DNA of 64,000 bases from Pholis gunnellus (taxonomy: Eukaryota > Chordata > Actinopteri > Perciformes > Pholidae). The translations under genes and the position numbers were made by a program. Below the pieces are notes generated by a model. It had not been told where the DNA came from and searched no databases. It saw only the letters and a program-made list of their open reading frames with translations. Of the stretch, positions 13,339-22,215 are shown piece after piece. Where the stretch lies: NCBI GenBank assembly GCA_910591455.2, contig OU342820.1:5067564-5131563 (forward strand). Direction: 5' to 3'. How positions within the stretch are numbered: the stretch's first letter is position 1; every line of letters starts with the position of its first letter.

Positions 13339-15329
13339 CATGTAATCGCATGTTTTTTGTGTTCTGCTTTGAAGTTACTTAAGCTCACAACTGAGAGCAT
13401 TTCATTTATTGTACAAAACCCACCCAGGGACACTGAGAGAAACACACAAACAAATACAAAATAAAAACGATCAATGGCTTTGTACTCTGCTCATATAACT
13501 GAGCACATTTCAAAAACTAAAAAATGACTACATAGTTAAAATAATGTTAATTTGGTTGAGAATTGTGTGTTCATGTTTCTACATTTAGAATTGTTCAGGA
13601 AACTTTGATGGAAACCAATGTCCATTTACAATTATAGTACTTTCATCAATTATTATGGCTTATTGACTTACATAACCTTTTAAGTTAGGTTGAACAGATT
13701 TTAAGGGGTATGAAGCATCGGAGGATACTCGAAATGAGCGTATCTCAGAAACTAAAATATGGACATAGTTCAGATAACTTCTGGGGTGTTAAGAAATACT
13801 TTGTCCAAGTTTTCTTTACATTAAGAAATCTTTAACCGTCTTTGGTCTTTGTGTGTGAGCATCACGAACTCACGGTCGCATTCTCCCCTGTAGGTGGACA
13901 TTGCTTTCTCCGAGGGGGAGAGGGAGCGAGAGAGGGAACGAGTGGAGAGGGAGGCAAGACGAGAGATGGGCATCTACAGCGTCACCTTCACTCTAATAAC
14001 AGGTAGGACGGTGTGTTTGTGTGGAAGACAGATAAGAGGGGGAGCAACACACAGCTAAAGGTGTAAGACATGCAATTATGACCCGAGCTTCTTCTTAGTC
14101 CCATGTTACCTTGCGGTCAGTTATGGGCGCGACTTCCGGTTATTCCGGTGAGAAACCAGTTATTCCCTGAAAGGCGGTGACCACATGCCTTTGTTGAGTT
14201 TTGCAGCTTACCCACAAGGTGGCCAAAGAAATCAGCTATTGGAGGTTTAGAAAGAACAACACCAGCAAATGTTTTTGCATCAAAACATAACGGCAGCGAT
14301 GCAAATTTGCGACGGTTGCAGCACTTTTTCAATAAATGGTTTGATGGATTCGTGCAGGACGCACTACCTGGATCCTCTGGAAGTCAAATATTTGTATAGC
14401 TTAAAGCTACTGGAGGCTATTTTATTGTGTTTCCTATTTGCACATAGCTTCCCTCTGGTAAACAGCCACGCCGTGTACTACACATCTTTTATTGTGGGCT
14501 TTTATTGTGAAAGGTAAAGGTAAAGGTTGCAAGGAATAATAAAGTTTGCCGTCTTGGTTCAGACTACGGCGCCTCCGTGTTGGTGTACACTGCAGTATAC
14601 GTTTTTTAATATGTCCGTTCCGCACAGTGCGATTGGTTGACGATCAACCTCGCCCTGACAAACAAAACGATATTGCTTTTTTAGCCGCGTAAACAACAAA
14701 CATATATTGACGTGTGAATGAATCTCACGCAAACAAAAACAGAAAAGACCCTATTGTGTTAAGGCCATTATATTATTGACTCTGATCTTCAAATTCACGC
14801 TCATCTGTGTTTATTTTAAATTGTTATCCTTGAGGCTGAGTTTCTATATTCTGTATTTAAAATAAATGTTCACTGTTCTAAACCTTCAAAGTAAGTGAAT
14901 AAAGAATGCTCTCCCAACCAGGTCCCAGTCGCAGATTCAAGAGAGTGGTGGAAACGATTCAGGCTCAGCTCCTGAGTACTCACGATCAGCCTTCTGTGCA
15001 GGCACTGGCTGGTAAGAAGTACACACACACACACACACGCACACAAACCACATGTACCAGTAGTTTAGTTGTTTGTTTCACGTCCTCTCTCCCCCGGTTT
15101 TACCCCTGGCCCCTCAGACGAGAAGAACGGGCAGCTCTCCCGCCAGCCCAGCACCCCTTCGCGTCAGAACTCCCGCCGTTCCGAGAGCGGTTCCGAGCGG
15201 GAGCGGGGAGAGAAGGAGCGCGCGGCGGACGCTGGGGGCGGCAGCGGTGGCACCTTGCAGAGGCGGGGCTCGGGTAAGGACAAGACCAGACTCCTCTCGT
15301 CGTCCAACGGGACGCAGTCCCATCCCTGA
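875..15329 (+). CDS. brsk1: BR serine/threonine kinase 1 (SAD-B), 3' part of gene, 16 coding exons
   Basis: Spliced gene whose 16 exons join in frame to 721 residues plus a stop; the P-loop and VAIK exons lie upstream of the window. BRSK1/2 are AMPK-related kinases activated by LKB1 that set neuronal polarity and act at presynaptic sites. Visible in order: HRDLKPEN catalytic loop, DFG, T-loop ETSCGSPHYACPE, end of the kinase lobe, UBA-like segment (DPDVLESMYSLGCFRDR), RKRVDSPM and SVSGASTGLSSSPLSSPR segments, a long Pro/Ser linker, SWFGNFISLEKEEQ, and the C-terminal KA1-like region ending in GTQSHP. BRSK1 rather than BRSK2 is indicated by YYLLLDRKERYPSCED, SPVFTFS, KTQTLPS, STHDQPSVQALA and the short GKDKTRLL tail. 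All splice sites are GT/AG. The linker exon is clearly longer than I recall for mammals. Neighbour downstream: cpt1c. Which teleost co-orthologue (a or b) cannot be told. Confidence 0.95.
992..1905. other. brsk1 intron with dispersed repeat
   Basis: Positions about 1040-1500 resemble a common fish interspersed repeat (CGTCACCCATTGGTTTGTGG, then GCCGATTTGAAGCCTCGAG). I recall the family but cannot name it. Nothing else is recognised up to the next exon. Confidence 0.4.
1906..1939 (+). CDS. brsk1: brsk1 exon: T-loop end / APE-like motif
   Basis: Tiny 34-bp exon encoding SPHYACPEVIR, which is the P+1 loop and the CPE version of the APE motif. The acceptor is CACAG at 1901-1905 and the donor is GTTAGT, slightly off consensus. 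It joins in phase to the exons on both sides. Confidence 0.93.
1976..2001. repeat. (GT)n microsatellite
   Basis: About 13 GT units in the brsk1 intron, 55 bp before the helix F exon. ORFs through it are repeat artefacts. Confidence 0.9.
2056..2124 (+). CDS. brsk1: brsk1 exon: kinase helix F region
   Basis: Encodes GEKYDGRRADVWSCGVILFALLV, with the conserved DxWSxG of helix F. The acceptor is TTTCAG and the donor is GTAAGA. A (GT)n tract lies just upstream at 1976-2001. Confidence 0.95.
2987..3133 (+). CDS. brsk1: brsk1 exon: kinase C-lobe
   Basis: Encodes GALPFDHDNLRQLLEKVK through IEVNPDKRLT, the C-lobe with the conserved Arg of subdomain XI. It is 49 codons with phase-0 ends. The acceptor is CCCAG and the donor is GTGAGC. 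Confidence 0.95.
3134..5753. other. brsk1 intron: AT microsatellite and dispersed repeats
   Basis: Holds an imperfect (TA)n tract at 3180-3242. A short repeat with CCAATGGCATCACGAGACG near 3361 is related to the one near 20880. A dispersed repeat spans about 5370-5640. The purine-rich stretch 3900-4140 has open frames on both strands but no recognisable protein. Confidence 0.5.
5370..5640 (-). repeat. dispersed fish repeat, inverted relative to 18280-18600
   Basis: Contains clustered GCTAACATnnn units, TCATGTTCACC and GTCTGGACCAAAGTG. Read in reverse, GTACAGCCTCGAGCCGCTAG with AGCATGGC resembles GTACAGCTTGCCAGCATGGC near 18530. No coding content. Confidence 0.5.
5754..5785 (+). CDS. brsk1: brsk1 exon: end of kinase domain (32-bp microexon)
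   Basis: Encodes LEAIQKHPWYQ, matching the LEQIQKHPWY that closes the BRSK kinase domain. The acceptor is TTACAG and the donor is GTAAGT. The long preceding intron is full of dispersed repeats. Confidence 0.93.
6518..6682 (+). CDS. brsk1: brsk1 exon: UBA-like segment
   Basis: Encodes a variable stretch (AGRNEPCPEQPAPRRV) and then LDPDVLESMYSLGCFRDR. The latter is the UBA-related segment next to the kinase domain in AMPK relatives. The acceptor is CTTCAG; the donor GTGAGT from 6683 leaves GA to be completed by the next exon. Confidence 0.94.
6683..8776. other. brsk1 intron, nothing recognised
   Basis: No exon-like, RNA or transposon signature that I can name. The small ORFs show no family resemblance. 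Confidence 0.5.
8777..8874 (+). CDS. brsk1: brsk1 exon: ENQEKMIYYLLLDRKERYPS segment
   Basis: Encodes ENQEKMIYYLLLDRKERYPS followed by CEDEDLPPRNDL. SCED with an acidic residue supports BRSK1 over BRSK2. The acceptor is CTGCAG and the donor is GTGAGA. Confidence 0.95.
9039..9189 (+). CDS. brsk1: brsk1 exon: PPRKRVDSPM segment
   Basis: Encodes DPPRKRVDSPMLTRHGRCRP, then ERKSLEVLSVTEGGSPTPPRR. The acceptor is CCAAG and the donor is GTCAGA; both are weaker than consensus, but they are required by the reading frame. Confidence 0.88.
9386..9446 (+). CDS. brsk1: brsk1 exon: SVSGASTGLSSSPLSSPR segment
   Basis: Encodes RSRSVSGASTGLSSSPLSSPR, a Ser-rich motif nearly invariant in BRSK1. The acceptor is AAAAG and the donor is GTAAGA. 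Confidence 0.94.
9447..11314. other. brsk1 intron with dispersed repeats
   Basis: Positions about 9975-10165 match a widespread fish repeat (CAGTTTGACATTTTGGCAAG, then GGTTAGCTTAGCTTAGCAC and CAGGGGGAAACCGCTAGCC). Positions 10205-10285 are shared with 18160-18250. A CT tract precedes the long linker exon at 11279-11302. Confidence 0.55.
10205..10285 (+). repeat. dispersed repeat, pair with 18160-18250
   Basis: Shares AGTCAAATGA, CACGGAAAA and TTCAATGTCCGTTCTACTCC with the block at 18160-18250 in the same orientation. About 80 bp of clear similarity. Both lie inside longer repeat-like stretches. Confidence 0.7.
11315..11921 (+). CDS. brsk1: brsk1 exon: expanded Pro/Ser-rich linker
   Basis: This 607-bp exon starts SPVFTFSQSE and ends RLNSFKNNLLGSPRFHRRKLQ. 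Between these conserved ends lies low-complexity Pro/Ser sequence with a nine-Ser run and SPLPTPLGTPVH. The acceptor is ATCAG after a CT tract and the donor is GTGAGT. It is about 200 residues, noticeably longer than the mammalian equivalent as I recall it. Overlapping reading frames of similar length come from the strong C/T bias and are not genes. Confidence 0.93.
12274..12322 (+). CDS. brsk1: brsk1 exon: VPTSEDMSSLTPESSPE
   Basis: Short exon encoding PTSEDMSSLTPESSPE, conserved in BRSK1/2. The acceptor is TTTTAG and the donor is GTAAGT from 12323. Confidence 0.92.
12633..12756 (+). CDS. brsk1: brsk1 exon: SWFGNFISLEKEEQ, KA1-like domain start
   Basis: Encodes LAKKSWFGNFISLEKEEQ and then PLSSIKADIVHAFLS, the first part of the C-terminal KA1-like autoinhibitory and membrane-binding fold. 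The acceptor is TTGCAG and the donor is GTGAGT. Confidence 0.95.
12881..12982 (+). CDS. brsk1: brsk1 exon: KA1-like domain, middle
   Basis: Encodes IPSLSHSVVSQNSFRAEYKS and then SGGPSVFQKPVKFQ. SGGPSVFQKPV matches BRSK1. The acceptor is CTCCAG and the donor is GTATTA. Confidence 0.94.
13198..13295. repeat. perfect 46-bp inverted repeat with 6-bp spacer
   Basis: The left arm is 13198-13243, the spacer CTTAAA is 13244-13249 and the right arm is 13250-13295. The arms are exact reverse complements. A (TA)n tract follows directly (about 13296-13334). It is AT-rich, lies in a brsk1 intron, and could extrude as a cruciform. Confidence 0.93.
13296..13334. repeat. (TA)n microsatellite
   Basis: About 19 TA units abutting the right arm of the palindrome. 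Confidence 0.9.
13894..14002 (+). CDS. brsk1: brsk1 exon: KA1-like domain with Glu/Arg repeat insert
   Basis: Encodes VDIAFSEG, a charged run of alternating Glu and Arg (13912-13965), then GIYSVTFTLITG. The charged run sits where mammalian BRSK1 has a Ser/Gly loop. The acceptor is GTAG and the donor is GTAGGA. Confidence 0.92.
14922..15011 (+). CDS. brsk1: brsk1 exon: RRFKRVVETIQAQLLSTHDQ
   Basis: Encodes PSRRFKRVVETIQAQLLSTH and then DQPSVQALA, the last helix of the KA1-like fold. The DQPSVQALA end is the BRSK1 version. The acceptor is CCAG and the donor is GTAAGA. Confidence 0.95.
15118..15329 (+). CDS. brsk1: brsk1 terminal coding exon with stop
   Basis: Encodes DEKNGQLSRQPSTPSRQ, a Ser/Arg/Gly-rich tail, and GKDKTRLLSSSNGTQSHP, ending in TGA at 15327-15329. 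The tail resembles the KDKKLL...NGT end of mammalian BRSK1. The acceptor is CCTCAG. Confidence 0.93.
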
Positions 15330-16790
15330 AAGGAATGTCGTGTGGAAGAGAGGGCGAGGGTCATCTGCCTGGCCTTTTTTTTCTCTTCCTTCCCTCAGCC
15401 CTTCCCACATTCTTTCCTTCCCTATTTCCTTACCTCCTGCCTTGCTTCCTACCATTATTCCAAAGCGACGGGACGGAGGACAGGGAAAGTTCTACCTTGA
15501 AGCTGATCCGGGGGGGGGATACGAAGGAGATATCCCCCCCCGCAAATGACAGATTTTTTTGCAGAAATGCGTACATGTGGGGGGTGGTGGAGGCAGGTTG
15601 AGCTGATCTCTAATCAGCCTTCAAGGGCAGCTTCACCCCGGAAAAGGGGGGGGGCGGGAGAAATGCAGGAAAAAGCTCACAGCCAGGGAAAGACGTTGTC
15701 CGCCCGTTTTAACGAATCAAGAAAGCACATGACCTTCCCATCGACCGATCACGCAACACAGGACTCAAAACGGGTAGTTGAAATGGCGCAGGAAGACACC
15801 GGCCAATGACAGAGCCCACATCACATGGATCATCACCCTCAACACCACCTGACCACACATGTTGGGTCACACGACCAGGAAAACCCGCTCTCCCCTCTTC
15901 TCCTCGCTCTCTCTGACCGAAGACAAACGTGTGTTCTCAAAGCAAAGCAACAAAAAGATGACGTCTTTCGAGAAAGCATCAAAGGAGTCTTGATGTAGGC
16001 TGGATTGTTAATGTCGTCACTTTAACAATCAAGGCGTCCTGAGTGCAGATGAAGGAAATGACGGAGAGAAAAGATCTGACGCGGTCTACGTGGCGTTAGC
16101 CCGACGCGAGACAGACAAAGCCGCTTTTTCCTCGAGCGTTTTGAGAAGCATGAATCCCATAAATTATTTCCTGAATTACACTGATGAAGCTATGATACCG
16201 TGTTGCCTTTAATGGAGGAGAGAATAGTGGATAGCTAGTTAGATTTAGCCCCATTTTGAGGACACTAGTCACACCACAGGTAGAATGTCTCGCGAGGGAA
16301 AAGTCCCGCCGGAGGACGGGGGAGCTGAGTAGATAGATGGAGACTAAACAGAGGAGAGCTAGGAACAGGTATCCGTTTGGTAGCAGAGGAAGGACAAAAA
16401 GAAAAAATAGCATCTTAAGCTAACGCAGAGATGGCAGTGAAACTCTTCACTCTTCAAGTCCATGGAATTACAGTAATTGAAGGTGATTGAAAAGTGGAAT
16501 TAGAGTAGAAAAGGCCTGTCAAACAGGACATCCAGGCTTTTTCGACCCACAATTAGGCAACTAAAAGCCCTTCCTATGTTCCTTTACGTTGGACAACGGA
16601 TGCAGGAGGACGCAGGGCGACGCCTAAGCCCCAAACTGAAGCTTCTGTCTGCCTCTCTGAAAGGAGAGAGGCAGGCGGAGATGAACAAATGTGCTTTTTC
16701 ACAAGTGGGAAAAGTAGATTCCAAGACAGACAAAAGAACTCTGGCGTGTCTGTTGTCATAAAAACACTGCGCAAATACTGCCTGGAGTGT

Positions 16791-16825
<35 letters not shown>
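16791..16825 (+). repeat. G35 homopolymer
   Basis: An uninterrupted run of 35 G on the + strand in the presumed brsk1 3' UTR. The apparent poly-Pro and poly-Gly ORFs across it are artefacts. The length may be unreliable in the assembly. Confidence 0.85.
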
Positions 16826-16826
<1 letters not shown>

Positions 16827-18159
16827 AGCCACACCTAAAGAATGAAATCTGTCTTGTTTTATTTTTGTCTTTCCATACCTTCTTTTTTTTCTACTCTGCT
16901 CCTGTCTTTCTCTGTGTCTTTTTATTGTTGTTGTTGTTGTTGAAGATGTTTTCGTGTTTGCCACCAGCAAAGTAGAGGGCGGCACCAACCATGTGAATGT
17001 CAAAAACTCTTTTGAAATGATTCCAAGAGTGTAAACATATTTTTTTCATATATTTATTGAAAATGTATTTATTTATTTATTTATATTCATTTGTATTTGT
17101 TGAAAGTGTGATTTATTTTTAGTTTTTTCATGAATGGAAAAAAGCAGGAGATGGGTTAGGACAGGGAAATGTCACTTTCAAGATGAAAAACAGTTTTCCC
17201 TGAGAAAAAAACTGAAAAGCAACGTTCCTTTTTTATTTTTAACATTTTAAAAAATGTGATGCTGCAAAAATACCTTCCAGCTTAACATCGTGTCTTTACC
17301 TGCTTTTGTTTTGTTCATTTAGTAGCCTATTGTTGGCTGCTATAGCTGTTCACATTCCTACAACACTAGACAAATATTTCACGCACACACACACTCAGTT
17401 AGAGATAAGCTCCATGTGGAGGATTTTTTAGCATTTAGACAAAAGGCTCCAACCACCGGATATGTATCAGTGTCTAGTTATTCACTCCTTCAGGCTTTTG
17501 TCCAGTTCATTTCATTTAGGCACGCCCAAGGGAGCGCTGAGCTACTGAACTTGTTAGAAAATCTGATCAAAGATGCCTGGGTTTGCGCGTACGTACGAAA
17601 CACACGTGGCGTGGCTCTTTGGATGGCAATGCCGGAGCAGAGCGGACATTCCCATTCAAATCAATGTAGCAGGATGGTCAGAGCGGCGACGGCTATTTCT
17701 ATGTGTACCGTTGTTGCGCGCTAACTTACATATGAACCGAACCGATTTACGGCAAGTCGCAGCTCTCTAAGGTGAGGTTTTGCTGTGACGACAAAAACAA
17801 GCAGCAATATTAGCAACTCAGCATCCTCACACTCTTGACTCAGCGTTGGACAGCTTTGTGTGGCTTATTTTTCCTGTAACAAGTGTAGCATTTAAGCATG
17901 GAGGCATTAACAATCTAGCTACAGTAGCTAACTAGCGGACAGCTGGCTTGTTAGCTAGCTTGCTAATTTCATCATGCTCTAATTCTGTACTTTTCACAAG
18001 AAATAAGCCAAACAGTAGGCTGGCGGCCAGCGGTCCCTGCGCCTCACTACCGGCCACTCCGGAGAAGGACAATCTACTGTAGCTAGCTAACCAGCCAGCC
18101 ATCCGTTTCCCCAGAGCTACGTCCACTCTCTTCCCAGTGAGCTGCAACCACATTAACCA

Positions 18160-18700
18160 AGACCACTAAAAACAATCGCCATTTTCTTTTGTACCAGTCA
18201 AATGACCACGGAAAAACAACTCAATGTCCGTTCTACTCCTATTCCATATCTGTGGAAATATTGCAATTCATGATCCCCAGAGGATGAACCTCAATAGTGA
18301 TTCACCAACCTTTCATCGAACACCATCATTAGGTCAAAATTCAGATGTGTCCAATAATTTGGTTTATGACAAAATACCTGCAAAACATGACATTCTCACC
18401 AGCCTCCGCTGTACTTTGTGTTCACGGGTAATTAGCCAACATTAGCAGGCTAACAAGTAAAACTAAGAGGGTGAGCATGGCAAACATGATACCTGCTAAA
18501 CATCCGTTAGCATTTAGCGCTGTGCCTAAGTACAGCTTGCCAGCATGGCTGTTGACTCTTAGTCTTGTTCTGAATGCTAGATCATTAAATCTGCAAACAG
18601 ACAGTGACTGCAAACACAAATGTATTTTATTGTCATATTTATTACCTGTGAAACACTGTGTTTATTCCTGCAAATTAACACTTCACTGAAACCATTCCAC
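18160..18700 (+). repeat. dispersed fish repeats
   Basis: Positions 18160-18250 match 10205-10285. Positions 18270-18600 carry a known fish interspersed pattern (GATCCCCAGAGGATGAACC, then GCTGTGCCTAAGTACAGC and GTTGACTCTTAGTCTTGTTC). It is related, in inverted orientation, to 5370-5640. Confidence 0.55.
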
Positions 18701-19884
18701 ATCCCTTATTGACTTACAATAGCCTCCCCACACTCTGCACACTAAACTGAAACTGCCAGATAACTTCTGGAAAAACTGGAAAATGTGGTTAGCAACTGTT
18801 TGACATCCAAGGCATCCATCCAACACCGTAGCTGAACTTTGTCCTACCTGACGAGTGTGGTAGAGGACATGTGAAACATGTGTTTGAGTTCTGAGTTTAA
18901 AGTCAGAATTCTGAGAATAAACTCAGAACTCAAATCATTTCTTTTCACTTATGGCCCTAATCCCCTTCCGTAGACACATTTTAGAAAGCTTCGGAAAAAC
19001 TATTGGCTTGGTGGACACAATCGAGAAAGATTTTGTGGTTGCGCTGGTTTAACAGTAGATTTGAATGTGCCCCCCCTTCTCATGTCATCAGAGGCTTACC
19101 ATCCTAGTGCTCAGAGTGGGCCACACGCATCTATAAGGTCAAAGGGACAGGGAGGTTTATAGTTACACACATACATGAAAGAGAGTGTTATGTCATAGTC
19201 TTTTCCTTTTTTTCCTTTAAACATATGGTCGGAGTCAAGTTCACCTTACACCCACTTTTGAGAAGAGAGAAACTAGTTCAAGGATATGGGAAGAAGGAAT
19301 GGGAAGAAGGAAAAAAAGAACGAAAGGCAGAAGCATGCGGCAGGTTTCGCTCTACTTTGAGCAAACTTTGCATCAAAATCCATTCCAAAAAAATAAAACA
19401 ACGGGATCCTTGGCACATTTGCAGCTGCGAGACTTGCAAAACTCTCCTAATAAAGGAAATGTCCCCCCTCCCTCCCTCCCTCCCTCATTCCTCTTTTACC
19501 CCCCCCCACCCACCCGTTCACTATACATTTTTCTACACCCCCCCCCCCCATTCCTCCTCTTTGTATTTCTTGAATCATGCTCCACGCCCATTCTTGTCCC
19601 AACTGCACATATCTCAACCCCTTATATAGTCGTCCCCTCCCCTTGTATACATTTTATACGCGCCGTATACTTCAACGCAGATTCTGTATACATTTGTATA
19701 CACTCTATGCCTGTCTCTGTCTCCATTGTATGCCATCCATATCTATGTACACTATATTTTATCGACACTGTAGTCACCGTACGACTCTTCTTCTCATCAT
19801 TATTGCCCATTCTTCTTCTGCAGTTAGAATTGTACGACTATAATCTCTTGTCTCCCACCCATATTCCCCTCCACCCCTCACCTG

Positions 19885-19905
19885 CCCCCCCCCCCCCCCC
19901 CCCCC
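19885..19905 (+). repeat. C21 homopolymer
   Basis: A run of 21 C within a C/T-rich stretch (19460-19910) that produces long spurious ORFs. Confidence 0.85.
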
Positions 19906-20238
19906 ATCTTGTGTACCTCCACTCCACACAGTGGAAGGAAGAATTTGTGACGTCAGGAAAAAAAATAGAGGGAGGTGCGTGGGGGGGAGGGCGGGTTTGA
20001 GAAAAACAGCTAACGCGACAAATGATGATGACAACGACGAAGAGAAATGTTTGTAGTATAATTACAAAAAAAGGAAAAGTGCACTATTATGACAATGATT
20101 ATTATTGCCTGTGAGAAATACTGACCAATAAACAACAATGGAAATATACACGCGGGTGTTTGAGTTCTGTTGCATTGTGCACTCATGAAGATGTTCAGTC
20201 ATTATCCGAACCTAGAATGGAGACAAAATGACTGTTAA

Positions 20239-20327
20239 ATTTCTCCTGGTTGATATAAAGGCAAGTGTGGAGAATTAGCTACCACTGGGTATCTCTGCAT
20301 TTGTCTTTATATCAACCAGGAGAAATA
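20239..20327 (+). ncRNA. candidate miRNA-like hairpin (or small inverted-repeat element)
   Basis: The left arm starts at 20239 (ATTTCTCCTGGTTGATATAA and on) and pairs with the right arm ending at 20326. About 26 bp pair, with a single G.U in RNA, and the loop is about 35 nt. The size and stem-loop geometry fit a pre-miRNA, but a small MITE or an inverted duplication gives the same picture. It lies about 110 bp past the AATAAA at 20127. I do not recognise the arms as a known miRNA. Confidence 0.4.
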
Positions 20328-22079
20328 TGATAAACTGTGAGAAGGCTATGCGAGGGTCCGCGTGAAGTAACTAGTCAATACCAATAACAACGTGATAGTC
20401 TACATAAACTATAAAAACTATAAATTAACTATTCAAAAATGTATATTAAATGGAAAATTGCTTATATTTGGTATTTTTTTGTCATATACAGATGTGCAAT
20501 GATGCTTGCTGGGTAATATGTATGTTGATACTGTGCAATGTCAAGTCTCTATTGGATCATGTGCTGAGACAATACGATGGTGTGTGCTTCACGACTGGTA
20601 ACTAGCTTGCGCCAGGGCCCGTCATAATAATAGTGTGCACTGGGGCCCATCGTAGCCACCTTACCCCGCTGGTGTACGCGTAAGATGTCCGCGTACCGGC
20701 AGTTTGTGTGACCATGCGGACCCGTCCTGTGGATGTAAAAACAGAACTCTGAGACGTTGCCTCATTCATTCCTGTGAAAGTTGCTCAGTGGTGCACGAAG
20801 CAAAAAAATATGTCTTCCAAGTACAAAATTACCCAGATTGTTACAGACGTCTCTTTTCCCAATGTAAGTGTTTTTGGGGCCCATGGGGTCACGTGACAGA
20901 CACGGAAGTTGTAATTCTGCTATTTGGCCATTATGTAAAATTTGCTTCAAAGCCTGGTGGTCCCCTTCCTATGCTTGACCTGTCCGGACCGTGGATGTTG
21001 TCTGTACGTCCACTATGCTACAAGTTGTTAGCGTAGCGATCTACTGCACATGTGTGAAACGTGGTTTGGGCAGTGAACATTGTGGTTACGGCCGAGTTCG
21101 TCTCTCATGTTGTAGCCTACCCTGTTTTAGAGTAAAAAGGGGTGGAAAGGGTTGCGTGAACGACCTGAACAGGATCTATTTATGTGATTAGGCTATCATA
21201 CTGTGCCAAGACTGTCAGGTGTGATATTGGTCCGTCAGACCACCAGTGGTCCCAATAAATGATCACTTGGAGAAATTTGAGATAATAAGATAAATTTCAG
21301 CATGACATCATAATGACAATTCCCACGCAGGATAATTAAAAGTGAGCTTTTGATTCTCTGAGGTTTATCTTAATGTCATGATTGTATTAAGGGTGTGTCT
21401 AGTTTGTGAAACGGGTAAGGGGAACAGGGAGGATATAGCCCTGGTCTGTTGTGTGTCAGGTACAAATAAAATACAGCTTTGCATTTAATATACATAATTT
21501 TTTCAAGTGCTGAAAAGAACATGAACATTTTTCAACCCTGAGATTAGTAAAGGTCACAGCGGGCATGAGCGGCATGAGGAAAACCTGCAGGCGGAGGTTG
21601 GAACGCGGCCAAACCGGCATGTTCCTCCTCCTTTTTTTTTAAATAGTGTTGTCACAAGTGGGCGGGTCTCCAATGATGTAGCTTCCTGAAGACAGTTTTA
21701 AAAAACGAAGAGCTCTCACTCTGACAGTAACAGAGGGTCCAGAGTACGACGAAAGCAAAGCTCAGTGGAACAAACTGTATTTTGTATTAGATACATTGAC
21801 GCATTCATCCCACAAACCAGTTAAATTGTTGTAAAAATACTATTATTTTTTTCTTTTTACCTTTTACAAAATGAAAGGGAATCCGGCAAAATGTTACAAA
21901 TAATTCTGGCCCAGTATTTAAAACTAAATTACATTTTATATATATATATATATAACATTGCCATATATATAACTTTGCCACAGCTACTGCGCATGCGTCA
22001 AAGTTAAGGCCTACATTTAAACAGTGACAGATCTTTTCCTCCGCGTGCCTCATCTTCTCACTCACATTATCTGTGCCCA

Positions 22080-22215
22080 CCAGTGGTGGTGAGTTCTCTC
22101 CTTGGTGTTTACTGAAGAAAAGCTCGCTTTCTCTGGGTGCGCTCGAGAAGAAGGGAGCGGTACTAACGTCTGAAACAACCTCCTCACCGACAAAACTCCT
22201 CGAAAGACACTTCAG
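22080..22215 (+). other. possible non-coding first exon (speculative)
   Basis: A GC-richer, ORF-poor block ends CACTTCAG and is followed by GTACAT, a possible donor. CPT1 genes usually have a non-coding first exon, and the cpt1c ATG lies only two bases after an AG acceptor at 32779-32780, so such an exon must exist upstream. This is one candidate; nothing else supports it. Confidence 0.18.

Larger units (their letters stand above)
15330..20150 (+). other. brsk1: probable brsk1 3' UTR region (extent uncertain)
   Basis: There is no gene-like ORF here. ATTTA-rich sequence occurs at 17041-17120. AATAAA motifs lie near 18915 and 19389, with a clear one at 20127-20132. The block contains a G35 run (16791-16825), a C21 run (19885-19905) and, at 17500-18700, dispersed fish repeats shared with other parts of the window. 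The repeats may mean the UTR ends before about 17.4 kb. The extent is inference; transcript data would settle it. Confidence 0.4.

Noticed and set aside
15073..15549. 158-residue ORF over the brsk1 terminal exon
   Set aside because: It is a shifted frame of the true terminal exon, which ends in GTQSHP; no similarity and no splice support.
19225..20034. Long ORFs (134 and 233 aa, plus a reverse frame)
   Set aside because: They lie in C/T-rich low-complexity sequence with no protein similarity; probably 3' UTR.
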